From Coemansia sp. RSA 1200 (lineage: Eukaryota > Kickxellomycota > Kickxellomycetes > Kickxellales > Kickxellaceae): a DNA stretch of 64,000 bases. Position numbers and translations under genes: made by a program. Of this stretch, positions 1-8,227 are shown in pieces. Positions within the stretch are counted from its first letter, which is position 1. The number at the start of each line of letters is the position of its first letter. The stretch is from assembly GCA_027578915.1 (NCBI GenBank), contig JANBTT010000055.1:46916-110915 (forward strand), written 5' to 3'. Under the pieces are notes generated by a model. The model was not told where the DNA came from and did no database searches. It was given only the letters and a program-made list of their open reading frames with translations.

Positions 1-1
1 A

Positions 2-127
2 CACAGCCTTTTGAGCGGTGACAATGCCATTGGCATTGGCATCACCGATATTACAATTCCAAACCCCGCTTTATTTTCCCCTACGCTTCGTCTAATCCGG
101 AATCATCAGCACCTCGATATTAGCTGA
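2..127 (+). CDS. possible 3' end of an upstream gene (partial)
   Basis: A frame open from the window edge ends at a TGA at 125-127 and gives about 41 residues (ending LIRNHQHLDIS). Base composition is higher in GC than the pyrimidine-rich DNA that follows, and codon use looks like the neighbouring genes. No domain is recognisable in so short a piece. It may be the C-terminus of a gene that starts outside the window, or a chance open frame. Confidence 0.3.
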   Translation, partial: HSLLSGDNAIGIGITDITIPNPALFSPTLRLIRNHQHLDIS

Positions 128-159
128 TCAAGCACACATGGCATTCATTCATTCTAAGC

Positions 160-367
160 AGCAGTGTGTGATGCTTTTTTCTTCTTTCCTTTTCCTTTTC
201 TCCTTTTCTTTTTTTTTCCACCCCCTCGTCCTTTATATCCCACCATTCATTGCCTTTATAATTCTCATCCTGTACTTTTTATTGTTCTTTATAATTACCC
301 GTTTATCTACTATTACCTTTGTCATTCCCCCCCTTCTCCTTTCTACTTTTTTTGAATACTAAAGCCA
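160..367 (+). promoter_or_regulatory. pyrimidine-rich leader/promoter of the Rag GTPase gene
   Basis: Long C/T-rich runs fill the stretch directly upstream of the ATG at 368. Similar CT-rich leaders precede several other genes here (for example 56040-56260 and 58510-58670). This looks like the usual promoter and 5' leader composition of this genome; no defined factor site was identified. Confidence 0.4.
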
Positions 368-1282
368 ATGAGCGCACCAATCGCCAGCAAGAAGAAGCTG
401 GTTATCATGGGCCGCAGCGGCGCAGGCAAAACATCGATGCGATCGGTGATATTCGCCAACCACACAGCCAACGACACGCGTCGTCTGGGGGCCACAATAG
501 ACGTGGAGCATTCGACTGTTCAGTTTCTGGGCGAGTTGAATCTCAATATCTGGGACTGCGGCGGACAGCACAAGTACCTTGACAACTATCTGAATGAGGA
601 GAAGGAAAGCATATTTGGAAATGTCGAGGTTCTGATATACGTGTTTGACCTGGAGACCACGAACAAGGAGAGCGAGTACACACTGTATGACGACTGTTTG
701 CGCAAGCTGTCGATGTTTTCAAAGGACGCCAAGGTCTACTGCTTAGTTCACAAGATGGACAAGATTCCCGATCCCGACCAGAAGGAGGCCACCGTCGAGG
801 CATACCGCCGGGCGCTGGCTAAGAGGTCCGACCTGTTCCACCCAGAGGTCTTTGGTACCAGTATCTGGGACCCGACGCTCTACAGGGCGTGGTCGCAGAT
901 TGTCTATAGACTGGTTCCGAACATGCAGATAATCGAGGAGCATCTGCGCAACTTTCTGCAGCTCACTGAGGCATCCGAGGTTGTTCTCTTTGAGCGCGAG
1001 ACCTTTCTTGTTGTCTGCAGTACCTCTGCCAACCAGAACATGCACCCAGACAATTATATGAGCATCAGTCAGGGCATCAAGGAGTACCGGAGCGCCTGTG
1101 TGCATATGCAATCGAAGTTTCAGAGCATTGAGATTACTAATAACCTCTACACGATGTTTATCGAGCCCTTTACTCGCAGCACATACATCCTGGTCATCAC
1201 CACCGACCCCGAGATTGAGCCGGCTGTCACCAAGGCCAACATCTCTGCTGCTCAGAGCCATTTTTCAAAGCTGGCCGATTAA
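368..1282 (+). CDS. GTR1: Rag-family small GTPase (Gtr1/RagA type)
   Basis: The 304-residue protein is the RagA/Gtr1 partner of the Gtr1-Gtr2 heterodimer, which sits on the vacuole/lysosome membrane and passes amino-acid status to TORC1. The P-loop GRSGAGKT is at residues 15-22, the G3 motif WDCGGQ at about 62-67 and the G4 motif HKMD at about 128-131. The C-terminal half matches the roadblock-like dimerisation domain of the family in length and position. Length agrees with yeast Gtr1 (about 310 aa). The start at 368 leaves only the usual short tail before the P-loop. The frame is intronless. Gtr2 and the EGO/Ragulator subunits are not in this window. The assignment to Gtr1 rather than Gtr2 rests on overall resemblance to RagA/B. 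Confidence 0.96.
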   Translation: MSAPIASKKKLVIMGRSGAGKTSMRSVIFANHTANDTRRLGATIDVEHSTVQFLGELNLNIWDCGGQHKYLDNYLNEEKESIFGNVEVLIYVFDLETTNKESEYTLYDDCLRKLSMFSKDAKVYCLVHKMDKIPDPDQKEATVEAYRRALAKRSDLFHPEVFGTSIWDPTLYRAWSQIVYRLVPNMQIIEEHLRNFLQLTEASEVVLFERETFLVVCSTSANQNMHPDNYMSISQGIKEYRSACVHMQSKFQSIEITNNLYTMFIEPFTRSTYILVITTDPEIEPAVTKANISAAQSHFSKLAD

Positions 1283-2183
1283 CTGTCTTTTTCTTGTTTT
1301 TTTTTTTTGAGCTTGGTTTTTCGGAGGAGATTTTAAGCTAGGAAAATTTTGTAAAGCTGCTCCTGATTGATAGTATCTGATATTGAGCATCCTTTCTTTT
1401 AAGTGGAAACCGCTGTTCACAATGGCGCATGCTGGACTAGATGGTTAGATGATGCGCAACAAGTGGGTTGAAGCAGGAGTAGAATAATCATGGCATCTGG
1501 CAATTGAAAGTAAGATTAATTATCGCGTGGATTCTTGCAATTTGATGAGCGACGGAATGCAAAAAGTCTTTGGCTCGAGATTTACCGGGTTTAGAGGTTT
1601 CCGATTTCTGCTATTATAGCACCATTCTGGGTTTTCTTTTTCTTTTTCTTTTACTGATGTCATGAACGGAGCCATCCATTCATTTGGGTTCTTTTAGCTC
1701 CACTCGAAAAAGTTAGAGAAATTCAACATAAATAAACAATTTCTCAGTGTATACTGGTAATTAGAAAAAAGGCAATATCACCAATAAAATTATTCTTTAG
1801 TATATTACAATAACACATAAACTAAACCTTATTCTGCTACAGCACACCCGTGTTCAAAGATAATAGACCCCACCCATTTTCCATGACTAAAAAATGATGA
1901 TGATATCTTGAAATAAAAAAGTGCAGAAAGAACTATAATAAGGCATGTCAGCTAAATATGAATTCCGAATTAGTCAATTTATTCTACAGAGCAGCATATT
2001 CTATGTCATCTTGCGTCATATATCTAATTAATAGTTGGCCAATACAGATCCACAGTCAGACGAGCATTCTTTTCTTTTTCTTACATTTATTTACGTTGAA
2101 AACCTAATATTTGTATTCTTATAGCCACAATGAAGTAATTTACACACTGCATTTTTGCACAGGGTTGTTGGAATTTTAGGCAG

Positions 2184-2193
2184 TATATAAACC
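2184..2193 (+). promoter_or_regulatory. TATA box of cassette A
   Basis: The sequence TATATAAACC lies about 115 bp upstream of the ATG at 2305. The same TATA element, with the preceding CACAGGGTTGTT motif about 20-30 bp further upstream, recurs before the other two small ORFs (near 7008 and, on the minus strand, near 15975). Conservation of the element in all three copies supports a shared promoter. Confidence 0.6.
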
Positions 2194-2304
2194 CTCAATT
2201 CCTTTTTTTCCAAACTGCAATTGTTGAATTCATGAAAAGGAGCTTTTGTCTATTACCACTAACATTATACACCACATTTTTATTCAAGACGGTTAACAGA
2301 CAAT

Positions 2305-2514
2305 ATGGTCATCTCGGATGCAGAAAAAAGAGCTATTAACAATTGTAATGAACGTGTCAAACGAGGATTTATTTCGCTTAGTAAACAAGTTTACATTCAA
2401 ACAGATAGTGGAACGCGATTAACCAAGGCTTATAATGCATTACCATTAAATAGATTATATATGCATACTTTATGTATAGACCACAACATAAAAATTATAG
2501 AACAGAAGTTGTAA
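2305..2514 (+). CDS. small protein of a three-member cassette family (copy A)
   Basis: The 69-residue product has no signal peptide, membrane segment or recognised domain. It aligns with the products at 7130-7336 and 15637-15861 (minus). Shared positions include an SDxE start region, a GTRLT/GARLT motif, a Tyr-x-Ala step, a C-terminal Cys and a final HN followed by Ile. The codon sequence is about 60-65% identical to copy C by eye, yet the 5' flank is almost identical. The ATG at 2305 sits at the same distance from the TATA box as in the paralogues. Function is unknown. It is likely expressed because the promoter is conserved, but no homologue outside this window is recognised. Confidence 0.6.
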   Translation: MVISDAEKRAINNCNERVKRGFISLSKQVYIQTDSGTRLTKAYNALPLNRLYMHTLCIDHNIKIIEQKL

Positions 2515-2869
2515 CTTACTGGCAGTAGGCTGTAGCAGAGTAATCAGGCGGTGTCAATAAGAGATTAAAACCTGTTATCCTGTTGATTTGCAAACAATTG
2601 GAATACAACAGGAATATAATATGCGGATGTTTTTAATGAAGAGTGCATGACTGACACATACTAGGATATATATCGGTGCCAATTACCTAAATAATGTTTT
2701 AAACTTCCAGAACAATGTTGAACCTATAAAATGTTCCACCCAACTATAGAAATAAAGAAAGTTTTTGATAGTTTTTACATTCAACTATCAGCTTTATTTT
2801 ACGCTACTTTTACTTTATATTATCTTTAAACATGTTTTATATAGAAAAAAGACAATTAGTTGGATTATA

Positions 2870-3320
2870 ATAAATTCCATCAATTTACTGCTATAAACGA
2901 CTATAAATACAGCCACATAAACATATGGATTCATGTGTTTTATTCAGTAGAGAAATGTATAAAAGAGATGTAAACTAAAATTGCTTACCAGATGCTATGA
3001 GCTAACATTTTGTCTTTAATAGCAAACATTGTTCTAGTAAATCAAGAGTAACACACAGTAATATTTAATGCGCACAATTTTGTTGTTGTTATAAAACAGC
3101 AGTTTAATTTTAAAACTAATATCATGTAAGCAAACATTGTTGATTATTTAAAAAATATCAAAAGTTATGTAATAGCCCAGTGTAAGTGATTAATATGCAA
3201 GGAATTTAAAATTTAGTTTTGCATGTAGTTGCTGGCAAGGTTTTGCATGTCTCTCCCAGCATCTGATTCCATGTACTAAGGTGGCTGCATGGGTGTAATA
3301 CTGTTACATCAGATAGTCAA
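2870..3320 (+). repeat. 3' flank of cassette A, shared with 7340-7800
   Basis: Stretches such as CTGCTATAAACGACT and TGCTATGAGCTAACA recur with substitutions and small indels at 7340-7800, downstream of the second small ORF. The order of matching blocks is the same, so the two cassettes derive from one duplicated unit with 3' flanks included. No ORF is supported inside it. Confidence 0.65.
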
Positions 3321-3709
3321 GGAAATCTGCTGGGCCTGATGTCAGAGGAGTGTAGTGGACCCCACAAGCACCCATGTAAAGAGCTAGAGTGAGGAGGAGG
3401 AACTTCAACTAGAATATCCTCTTCTTTACTAAATAAAAATAACCCAAAATATAAGTTAAGAAAATAAAAACAGTAATAGTTTGCAATGCCACCAATCAGG
3501 GTATCTAACTGCCCTGTTACTGGGCTTGTTGTAATCAAGGCTACATTCCCTTAAATCTGATCTCTGCTCAAATCATATGACAATGCAGATGTTATTACAA
3601 GCTGTAAACACAGCTAAAAAAGTGTGCTGCAAATACAAGTGTGACAAGGACATTATTGCCTGATCAGAACAGAGGCCACCTGCACCAGACAGCACCAGGG
3701 TAACCATTT
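3321..3709. other. AT-rich intergenic DNA
   Basis: No gene is supported. Open frames here lack start context and similarity. The stretch is the terminator side of the Cys-rich ORF that ends at 3710. Confidence 0.5.
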
Positions 3710-3979
3710 CTAAATATCAGCAGTCCATGTTAGACCATAATTGGTTCTATCTTTATCAACACATATTGTTGGAAAAATACCACAACCAACAGTTGAACAA
3801 CCAAAAAACCTACGTGGCAAGGGTACATGTTTACCATTATTCCTGCAAGGTATAGGTTCTTCTTTTCTACAACCAGTGCATTTAGATGCACATCCAAGTT
3901 TGCAATTTTCCTTTCTTTTAGCACTTTGGTTTGCTGATGACATTGTGAATAATGGTAATATTGAAAATAATTTGCTCAT
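3710..3979 (-). CDS. small cysteine-rich, possibly secreted protein
   Basis: The 89-residue frame is read from the ATG at 3979, chosen because it opens a short hydrophobic stretch (LFSILPLFT) that could be a weak signal peptide; an in-frame ATG at 4015 gives 101 residues. Eight cysteines follow in a compact pattern: four closely spaced (spacings of 3, 3 and 2 residues), then one after PIP, two in GCSTVGC, and one more. Such density is typical of secreted, disulphide-bonded peptides. A TATA-like ATATAAAT lies just upstream on the minus strand. It sits alone inside the repeat island, between cassette copies. No family is recognised, so this is a hypothetical secreted peptide. Confidence 0.42.
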   Translation of the reverse strand: MSKLFSILPLFTMSSANQSAKRKENCKLGCASKCTGCRKEEPIPCRNNGKHVPLPRRFFGCSTVGCGIFPTICVDKDRTNYGLTWTADI

Positions 3980-4646
3980 GATGATTAAAAAACAACGTCT
4001 ATACTGCCTGCCCATATTTATATGTTATAACACCATAGAACAAGCCATTAACATAGGATTTTCAATAAGATCATTATTTTCTTATTTGAAATCCTTCTAC
4101 AATAAACAATAATGTTTTAAGCAGATTTTGCATAAGACTGTACATACATCTGTAATGCTGATACATTTTTCTACATGACAAAATTAATTTGTAGCACATA
4201 TTTCCTAATAATTCTATTAGGAAATATCACCTGGTTTTTTACAGTAACATGGAAAATTTTAAATATTTTTCATATTATCACATTTTAATTATCACATAGT
4301 GTACATACAGATATGCTGGTTGTTAAAGACAGTCAATAATTGGTGTAATGTGGTTCATTATTTTATTATTCTAGAAGATGGTGATCCAATTTTAAAATAT
4401 TTAATATGCAGCCAGTGATGCACCTTGTGAACAATGAAACCAATCAAGATGTATTTCATATTAAATTAGTATAGTGATATGTGTCATAGCCACTCATTTA
4501 AAATAAATGGAAATGAAAAAGGGCAATAGCCTAAGGCTTTTCTGTTTAAAATGTTTCCGGAAATGTTTAATTAAACTGCCAAAGTCAAATCACAGTGTAC
4601 CAGTGTAACAGAATAATAGCAATTTCCAAGGCCCAATGCTATGCCA
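3980..4646. other. AT-rich intergenic DNA before the Tc1 relic
   Basis: Contains the presumptive promoter of the Cys-rich ORF (minus strand) and otherwise featureless AT-rich sequence with short palindromes. No coding frame is supported. Confidence 0.5.
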
Positions 4647-4790
4647 CAGTGGCTCCAAAAAGTGTATCAATATTTTGATCAATTGAGTTTGCAGACATGC
4701 TATGTCATAATATTGTGATGTTAATGATGCCATGTGATGTGCAATCATGTGATATTCTGTGAAGCTGGCAGGTTGGAATCACAGGGTGTG

Positions 4791-4919
4791 TGTCATAGGA
4801 TTAAATCAATGTAGTGTTGTTGGATATATATAGCCTATCCTCCAGGATCCAATGTGGAATCTGGGTTGGCTTCCTTTAGTCATTTTCTAGTTACCCAATA
4901 TATCTCATATTATACCACA
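4791..4919 (+). repeat. 129-bp solo-LTR-like element nested in the Tc1 relic
   Basis: The element begins TGTCATAGGATTAAAT and ends TTATACCACA, giving TGT...ACA termini. It is a close relative of the 133-bp element at 38573-38705. The flanks here (GTGTG before, GTGCA after) match in only three of five positions, so its target duplication has decayed or been rearranged. It is too short to code for anything. Confidence 0.7.
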
Positions 4920-5032
4920 GTGCAAAAACTTTTCTTACCATTTTTACTAGCTTCATCATAAACAAAGAGTAACTTTATCTCCACTAAAGTCTATAATTGT
5001 TACAAACCATGCCATGTAGACAAGACAATCAA

Positions 5033-5468
5033 GCATAGGAGTAGTAACATCAAAATTTGGAGCTGCATCTCATTTGAGGGCACTGGCTACATTGCCAAGG
5101 TTAAAAACACACATTACCAGCACCTCTATAAGAACACTCTGAAAGAATATCTTCTTGCTTTGGTTGCAGACTTCCAGATAAATGTTGACCAAATGATCTT
5201 TCAGTTGGATAATGACCTCAAGCATAGAGCCAAATCTGTTCAGAAATGGCTTGAGAAGCAGCTATTTGAAATTGTGAAGTAACCTTCACAGTCTCTAGAT
5301 CTGAATTCCATTGGGAACATCTGGGCTCTGCTCAAGGATTGTTTCTACCATGACTATGAAGAGCCACCCAAGAGAATGCTTGAGCACTGGAAAAGAATTG
5401 CTGAAACCAAGTGCCAGATTACTAAGGAGGTAGAAAAAATGTCTAGAATGCAGCTAAATGCATTTTAA
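5033..5468 (+). pseudogene. Tc1-family transposase remnant
   Basis: The translation shows the second half of a DDE transposase: the QLDND..H segment carrying the second catalytic Asp, then PSQSLDLNSIGNIW, which corresponds to the family motif with SPDLNPIE. The catalytic Glu is replaced by Gly (GNIW) and a TAA at 5280-5282 interrupts the frame just before this motif. The N-terminal DNA-binding half is missing. The copy cannot be active. It ends at a TAA near 5468, inside the right terminal repeat interval. Confidence 0.85.
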
Positions 5469-5743
5469 TTGAATTTAATAAGTTTTTATTTAAGAAAATG
5501 AACAAGGAGAAAGATTATTATTTTTAAGCAACTCCAAAAAATGTATCAATATGCCAGTTTTTTGTAAACATTTATAACTTTGTAATCAGTAAACCTACAA
5601 ACATACTATTATTAATCCTAATATTACAGCATTGGGGCTTTTCAATGATGCTATTCACATGTTTCTACCTTGCTGGTAGCCTGAGTAACATTTCTGCAAA
5701 CTCTAATGTTTAAAACATTGATATCCTTTTTGGAGCTACTGTA

Positions 5744-6014
5744 TGTTTCAATGGAGTTTCAAGCGGAATATAAAAAGTATGTTGTTTACTATAAGGAAAC
5801 CTATGAAAACTACTATTCAGGACAAGCCGTTGCTTTTATACTTAAGAGATCACTGTCATGAATAGCTTATAACTTTTGTAGTGCCATTGTCGAGGGATAA
5901 TAAGTGTCAGACACCGATCTTGTCATTGCCCATTGTTCCGAATTACATATCATTTGGAGGGCTGATAAGTGTCAAACGCCGATCTCCGGTCCTCATTCAT
6001 TGCTCTCAGCAACA
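5744..6014 (+). repeat. 271-bp solo-LTR-like repeat, copy 1
   Basis: Starts TGTTTCAATGG and ends CTCAGCAACA, so the termini are TGTT...AACA. Internally it holds two direct copies of a TGATAAGTGTCAGACACCGATC-type block (positions near 5899 and 5964). It abuts the right end of the Tc1 relic exactly, after the TA dinucleotide. Near-identical sequence occurs at 24838-25110, and a shortened inverted copy at 39888-40092. No clear target duplication is seen at this copy. Confidence 0.75.
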
Positions 6015-6119
6015 TGTGTTATTGCTAAAGCCAGAATAGCTGTGGCAGAAATCTGTGCCAATATTGAACTCAAGTGCACCATATACATGGAATCCAAAAA
6101 ACATGCATAGCCAGCCCCA

Positions 6120-6790
6120 TTTAATGTCACAATGTTGTGATGTAAATGATGTCACATGACATGTGATACACTGTGGGCCAGTGGGCCAGAACTGTTATGT
6201 TCCTTCATTATGTAGCATTGTATTAATCGATCAATGCCATGATTAAGAATCACTGATCAAGTAGAACATAAATACTAGTTCTGCTCACACTATTTGTTAT
6301 GATGATGTATGGCAATGTTAACATTTGGATCAAATGTTAACATCATATACACATCAATAGTAACATTTAAATTAGGATGTGCTCCTAATAGTTGTATTCT
6401 TTTGAAATATAGAATAGTCGGTGGCTATAAAAGCACCGCTATTCTATGGTTTGAGAGAAGTTTTCATTAGTGAGTCTTTTTATTTATTAAAAAAGAATTA
6501 TTGAGAAAACCTAAGTTTACAATACTATTTCTCTGTTTCCCATTTTTTCCCTAAGTCTTTTGTTTTTATCCTTTTAACAATTACTAGCTACTTGTTAGAA
6601 CTGCAGGATGCAAAAACTTTTTTTTTTTTTACCATTTTTACTAACTTTTATTTTATGATAAACAAAGAGAAACATCTCCACTTAAGCCTATAATTGTTAT
6701 ATTCAATGTGTTTTGTAGCTGCATGCTTGGCACAAAAATTATTTCAGCAAAGGCAGGTTCATCCATGTTCAAGGATGCTGTCAACAAGGC
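6120..6790 (+). repeat. second, heavily decayed Tc1-associated segment
   Basis: Two blocks resemble parts of the Tc1 relic: 6125-6185 matches 4695-4770 (GTTGTGATG.AAATGATG), and 6605-6700 matches 4921-5000 (TGCAAAAACTTTT, then ACCATTTTTACTA). They are separated by about 400 bp of unrelated sequence flanked by AGAACTG at both sides. No transposase sequence remains. Confidence 0.5.
6195..6596 (+). mobile_element. ~400-bp insertion flanked by 7-bp direct repeats
   Basis: AGAACTG occurs at 6188-6194 and again at 6597-6603, bracketing DNA that is absent from the related Tc1 sequence near 4790-4925. The insert contains a TATA-like GGCTATAAAAGC near 6425 and a long T-rich tract. The right end lacks the CA of an LTR, so the class is undecided. 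If the left boundary is set at 6193, the insert starts TGTTATG, which is LTR-like. Confidence 0.4.
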
Positions 6791-6899
6791 CAAAAATGTG
6801 TCATCTGTTTGTGTGATATTTCTATTTAATTATTGGCTGCTGAAATGCACAGCCAATCATCTTTCCTTTGCCTTTTATTATATTTAATTTTAGTCCACT

Positions 6900-7129
6900 T
6901 TTAACAAATAGATGTCCATCTACATTTAAATCAAAATATTTGTATTCTTATAGTCACAAGAGATTTACATATTGAGTTTGGCACAGGGTTGTTAAAATTC
7001 CAGACAGTATATAAACCTTCAATCTTTTTTTCCAAACTGGCATTGTTGGATTCATAAAAGCATTTAAGTTGCCTTGCTCATTATCATTAAAATCTTACAC
7101 CACTTTTTTAATCAAGACATAATAAAAAT
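6900..7129 (+). repeat. 5' flank of cassette B
   Basis: Aligns with 2100-2300 of cassette A: TTTGTATTCTTATAG, GCACAGGGTTGTT, AGTATATAAACC and TTTTTTTCCAAACTG occur in the same order and spacing. Identity is clearly lower than between A and C. The TATA box is near 7008-7014. Cassette B therefore did not take part in the homogenisation seen between A and C. Confidence 0.65.
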
Positions 7130-7336
7130 ATGGAAAATCCGGTTTGTGTTGAAATTATCAATAAAATTAAAACCTATAAGAAATTTGTCAGGCAAAGTTT
7201 GACTGAGAATGGCAATTTTATTATTGAAACAACAACTGGAACTGCAATAACTAAGGAATATGAAGCATCAACAGCGAATGTGAAAATTGCATCAGATTTA
7301 TGTAAAGCTCACAATAGGAAAATCGCTAATATTTAG
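7130..7336 (+). CDS. small protein of the cassette family (copy B)
   Basis: The 68-residue product aligns with the other two small cassette proteins in its second half: GTAITKEYEAS matches GTRLTKAYNA, and DLCKAHNRKI matches the C/HN/I ending. The N-terminal third differs. There is no signal peptide, transmembrane stretch or known domain; it is lysine-rich and probably intracellular. The start is fixed by the conserved distance to the TATA box in the shared 5' flank. As with the paralogues, conservation of reading-frame length together with a much-changed sequence suggests a maintained gene and not chance. Function unknown. Confidence 0.55.
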   Translation: MENPVCVEIINKIKTYKKFVRQSLTENGNFIIETTTGTAITKEYEASTANVKIASDLCKAHNRKIANI

Positions 7337-7339
7337 GTG

Positions 7340-7800
7340 AATGTGTTTTATAATGATCAAACGTATTAATTGAATTTAATTAAATTCCATGGATTCACTG
7401 CTATGACCAACTGTAAATGCAGTCATATAAGCATAGTTACATTCAAGTGTTTTGTTTAGTAAAAATGTAAATAGATGCTTTTAGACAACAAAGTTGTTTA
7501 CCAGATGTTATGAGCTAACACTTTGTCTTCAATAGTAAACATTTTTCTAATAAAAACCAGTCAAACATATATTAATATTTATTGCTAAAAAAAGTTTTAT
7601 TGTAATAAAACAGATGAGCAATTTTAAAGCTTCAATAACTTGTAAAAAAAACTTTTCTTTAAAAACATTAAATTAAAGACATTAATAGTTGCGAAATGTC
7701 CCAGCATATAGTCGTTGACAGGTTCTCCATATCTCTCCCAGTATCTAATCTTCTGGATTAAGGTGTCTATGTGAGTTTAATACCACGAATACCAAGTCAT
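7340..7800 (+). repeat. 3' flank of cassette B, shared with 2870-3320
   Basis: Blocks such as CACTGCTATGACCAACTG, CCAGATGTTATGAGCTAACA and CATATCTCTCCCAGTATCT correspond in order to blocks downstream of cassette A. No ORF is supported. Confidence 0.6.
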
Positions 7801-8227
7801 TCGGCAAAAAGTTGGAGCTCTGGATGTAGACTCAACATACCCGATTGATAATAAATCAAATTTTTTGGAAAAAAAAAATGAATACCGTCATATTCTGCAA
7901 AAGTTTTTTGGTTCTGGAAAAAACCATATCATTTCGACAAACGCAGTGAAAGAAATATTTGGGTTGCAATGCTCATATCGACCACTTGGCCAAGTGAACT
8001 ATTTGCATAACGTTTTTGTGGGAAAAGCCCCACATAATGTCATCAAATAAGGAAAAAAAAATAATAAAAGCGTCTTTTTAATCGCCTCTGCCTCCCTTTT
8101 TCTCTCTTTTTTTTGTCAATTTTTAAACAACCAATTCTAACTTTTCCTTCTTTTATTATTTCAATCCCTGAATCTTATTTTGTTTCATATTGGCAGTGCA
8201 AGTGAATTGAGTTGGAATCGCCTAAAG
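7801..8227 (+). promoter_or_regulatory. promoter region of the CASP/COY1 gene
   Basis: AT-rich, with T-rich and CT-rich tracts at 8050-8170 directly before the gene. An open frame at 7865-8050 (61 aa) has no similarity and is treated as chance. A possible acceptor-like TTGGCAG at about 8210-8216 leaves room for a leader intron, but none is required by the frame. Confidence 0.4.

Larger units (their letters stand above)
1484..2740 (+). repeat. small-ORF cassette A (inverted partner of 14590-16668)
   Basis: This unit carries a 5' flank, a 69-aa ORF and a 3' flank. The reverse complement of 15872-16668 aligns along 1484-2294. From 1484 to about 1763 identity is moderate (roughly three quarters by eye). 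From about 1764 to 2294 only two mismatches were found. Past the ORF, 2528-2740 aligns at moderate identity with the reverse complement of 14590-14815. A third, more diverged copy lies at 6900-7800 in direct orientation. The sharp jump in identity near 1764 and the drop at the start codon look like a gene-conversion tract. Confidence 0.8.
4647..5741 (+). mobile_element. degenerate Tc1/mariner element with terminal inverted repeats
   Basis: The left end reads CAGTGGCTCCAAAAAG and the reverse complement of the right end reads CAGTAGCTCCAAAAAG. The match continues with interruptions for about 50 bp (TATCAAT..TTTT..GAGTTTGCAGA). The right end is followed by TA at 5742-5743; the left target dinucleotide is now CA. 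This gives a 1.1-kb element, short for an intact Tc1 (about 1.3-1.7 kb). It contains the remnant of a transposase (5033-5468) and a nested 129-bp LTR-like insertion (4791-4919). TA target choice and the SxDLNxI motif of the relic identify the superfamily. Confidence 0.85.

Noticed and set aside
7865..8050. 61-aa open frame before the CASP gene
   Set aside because: Starts in an A-rich run, has no similarity to the cassette proteins, and lies in the CASP promoter.
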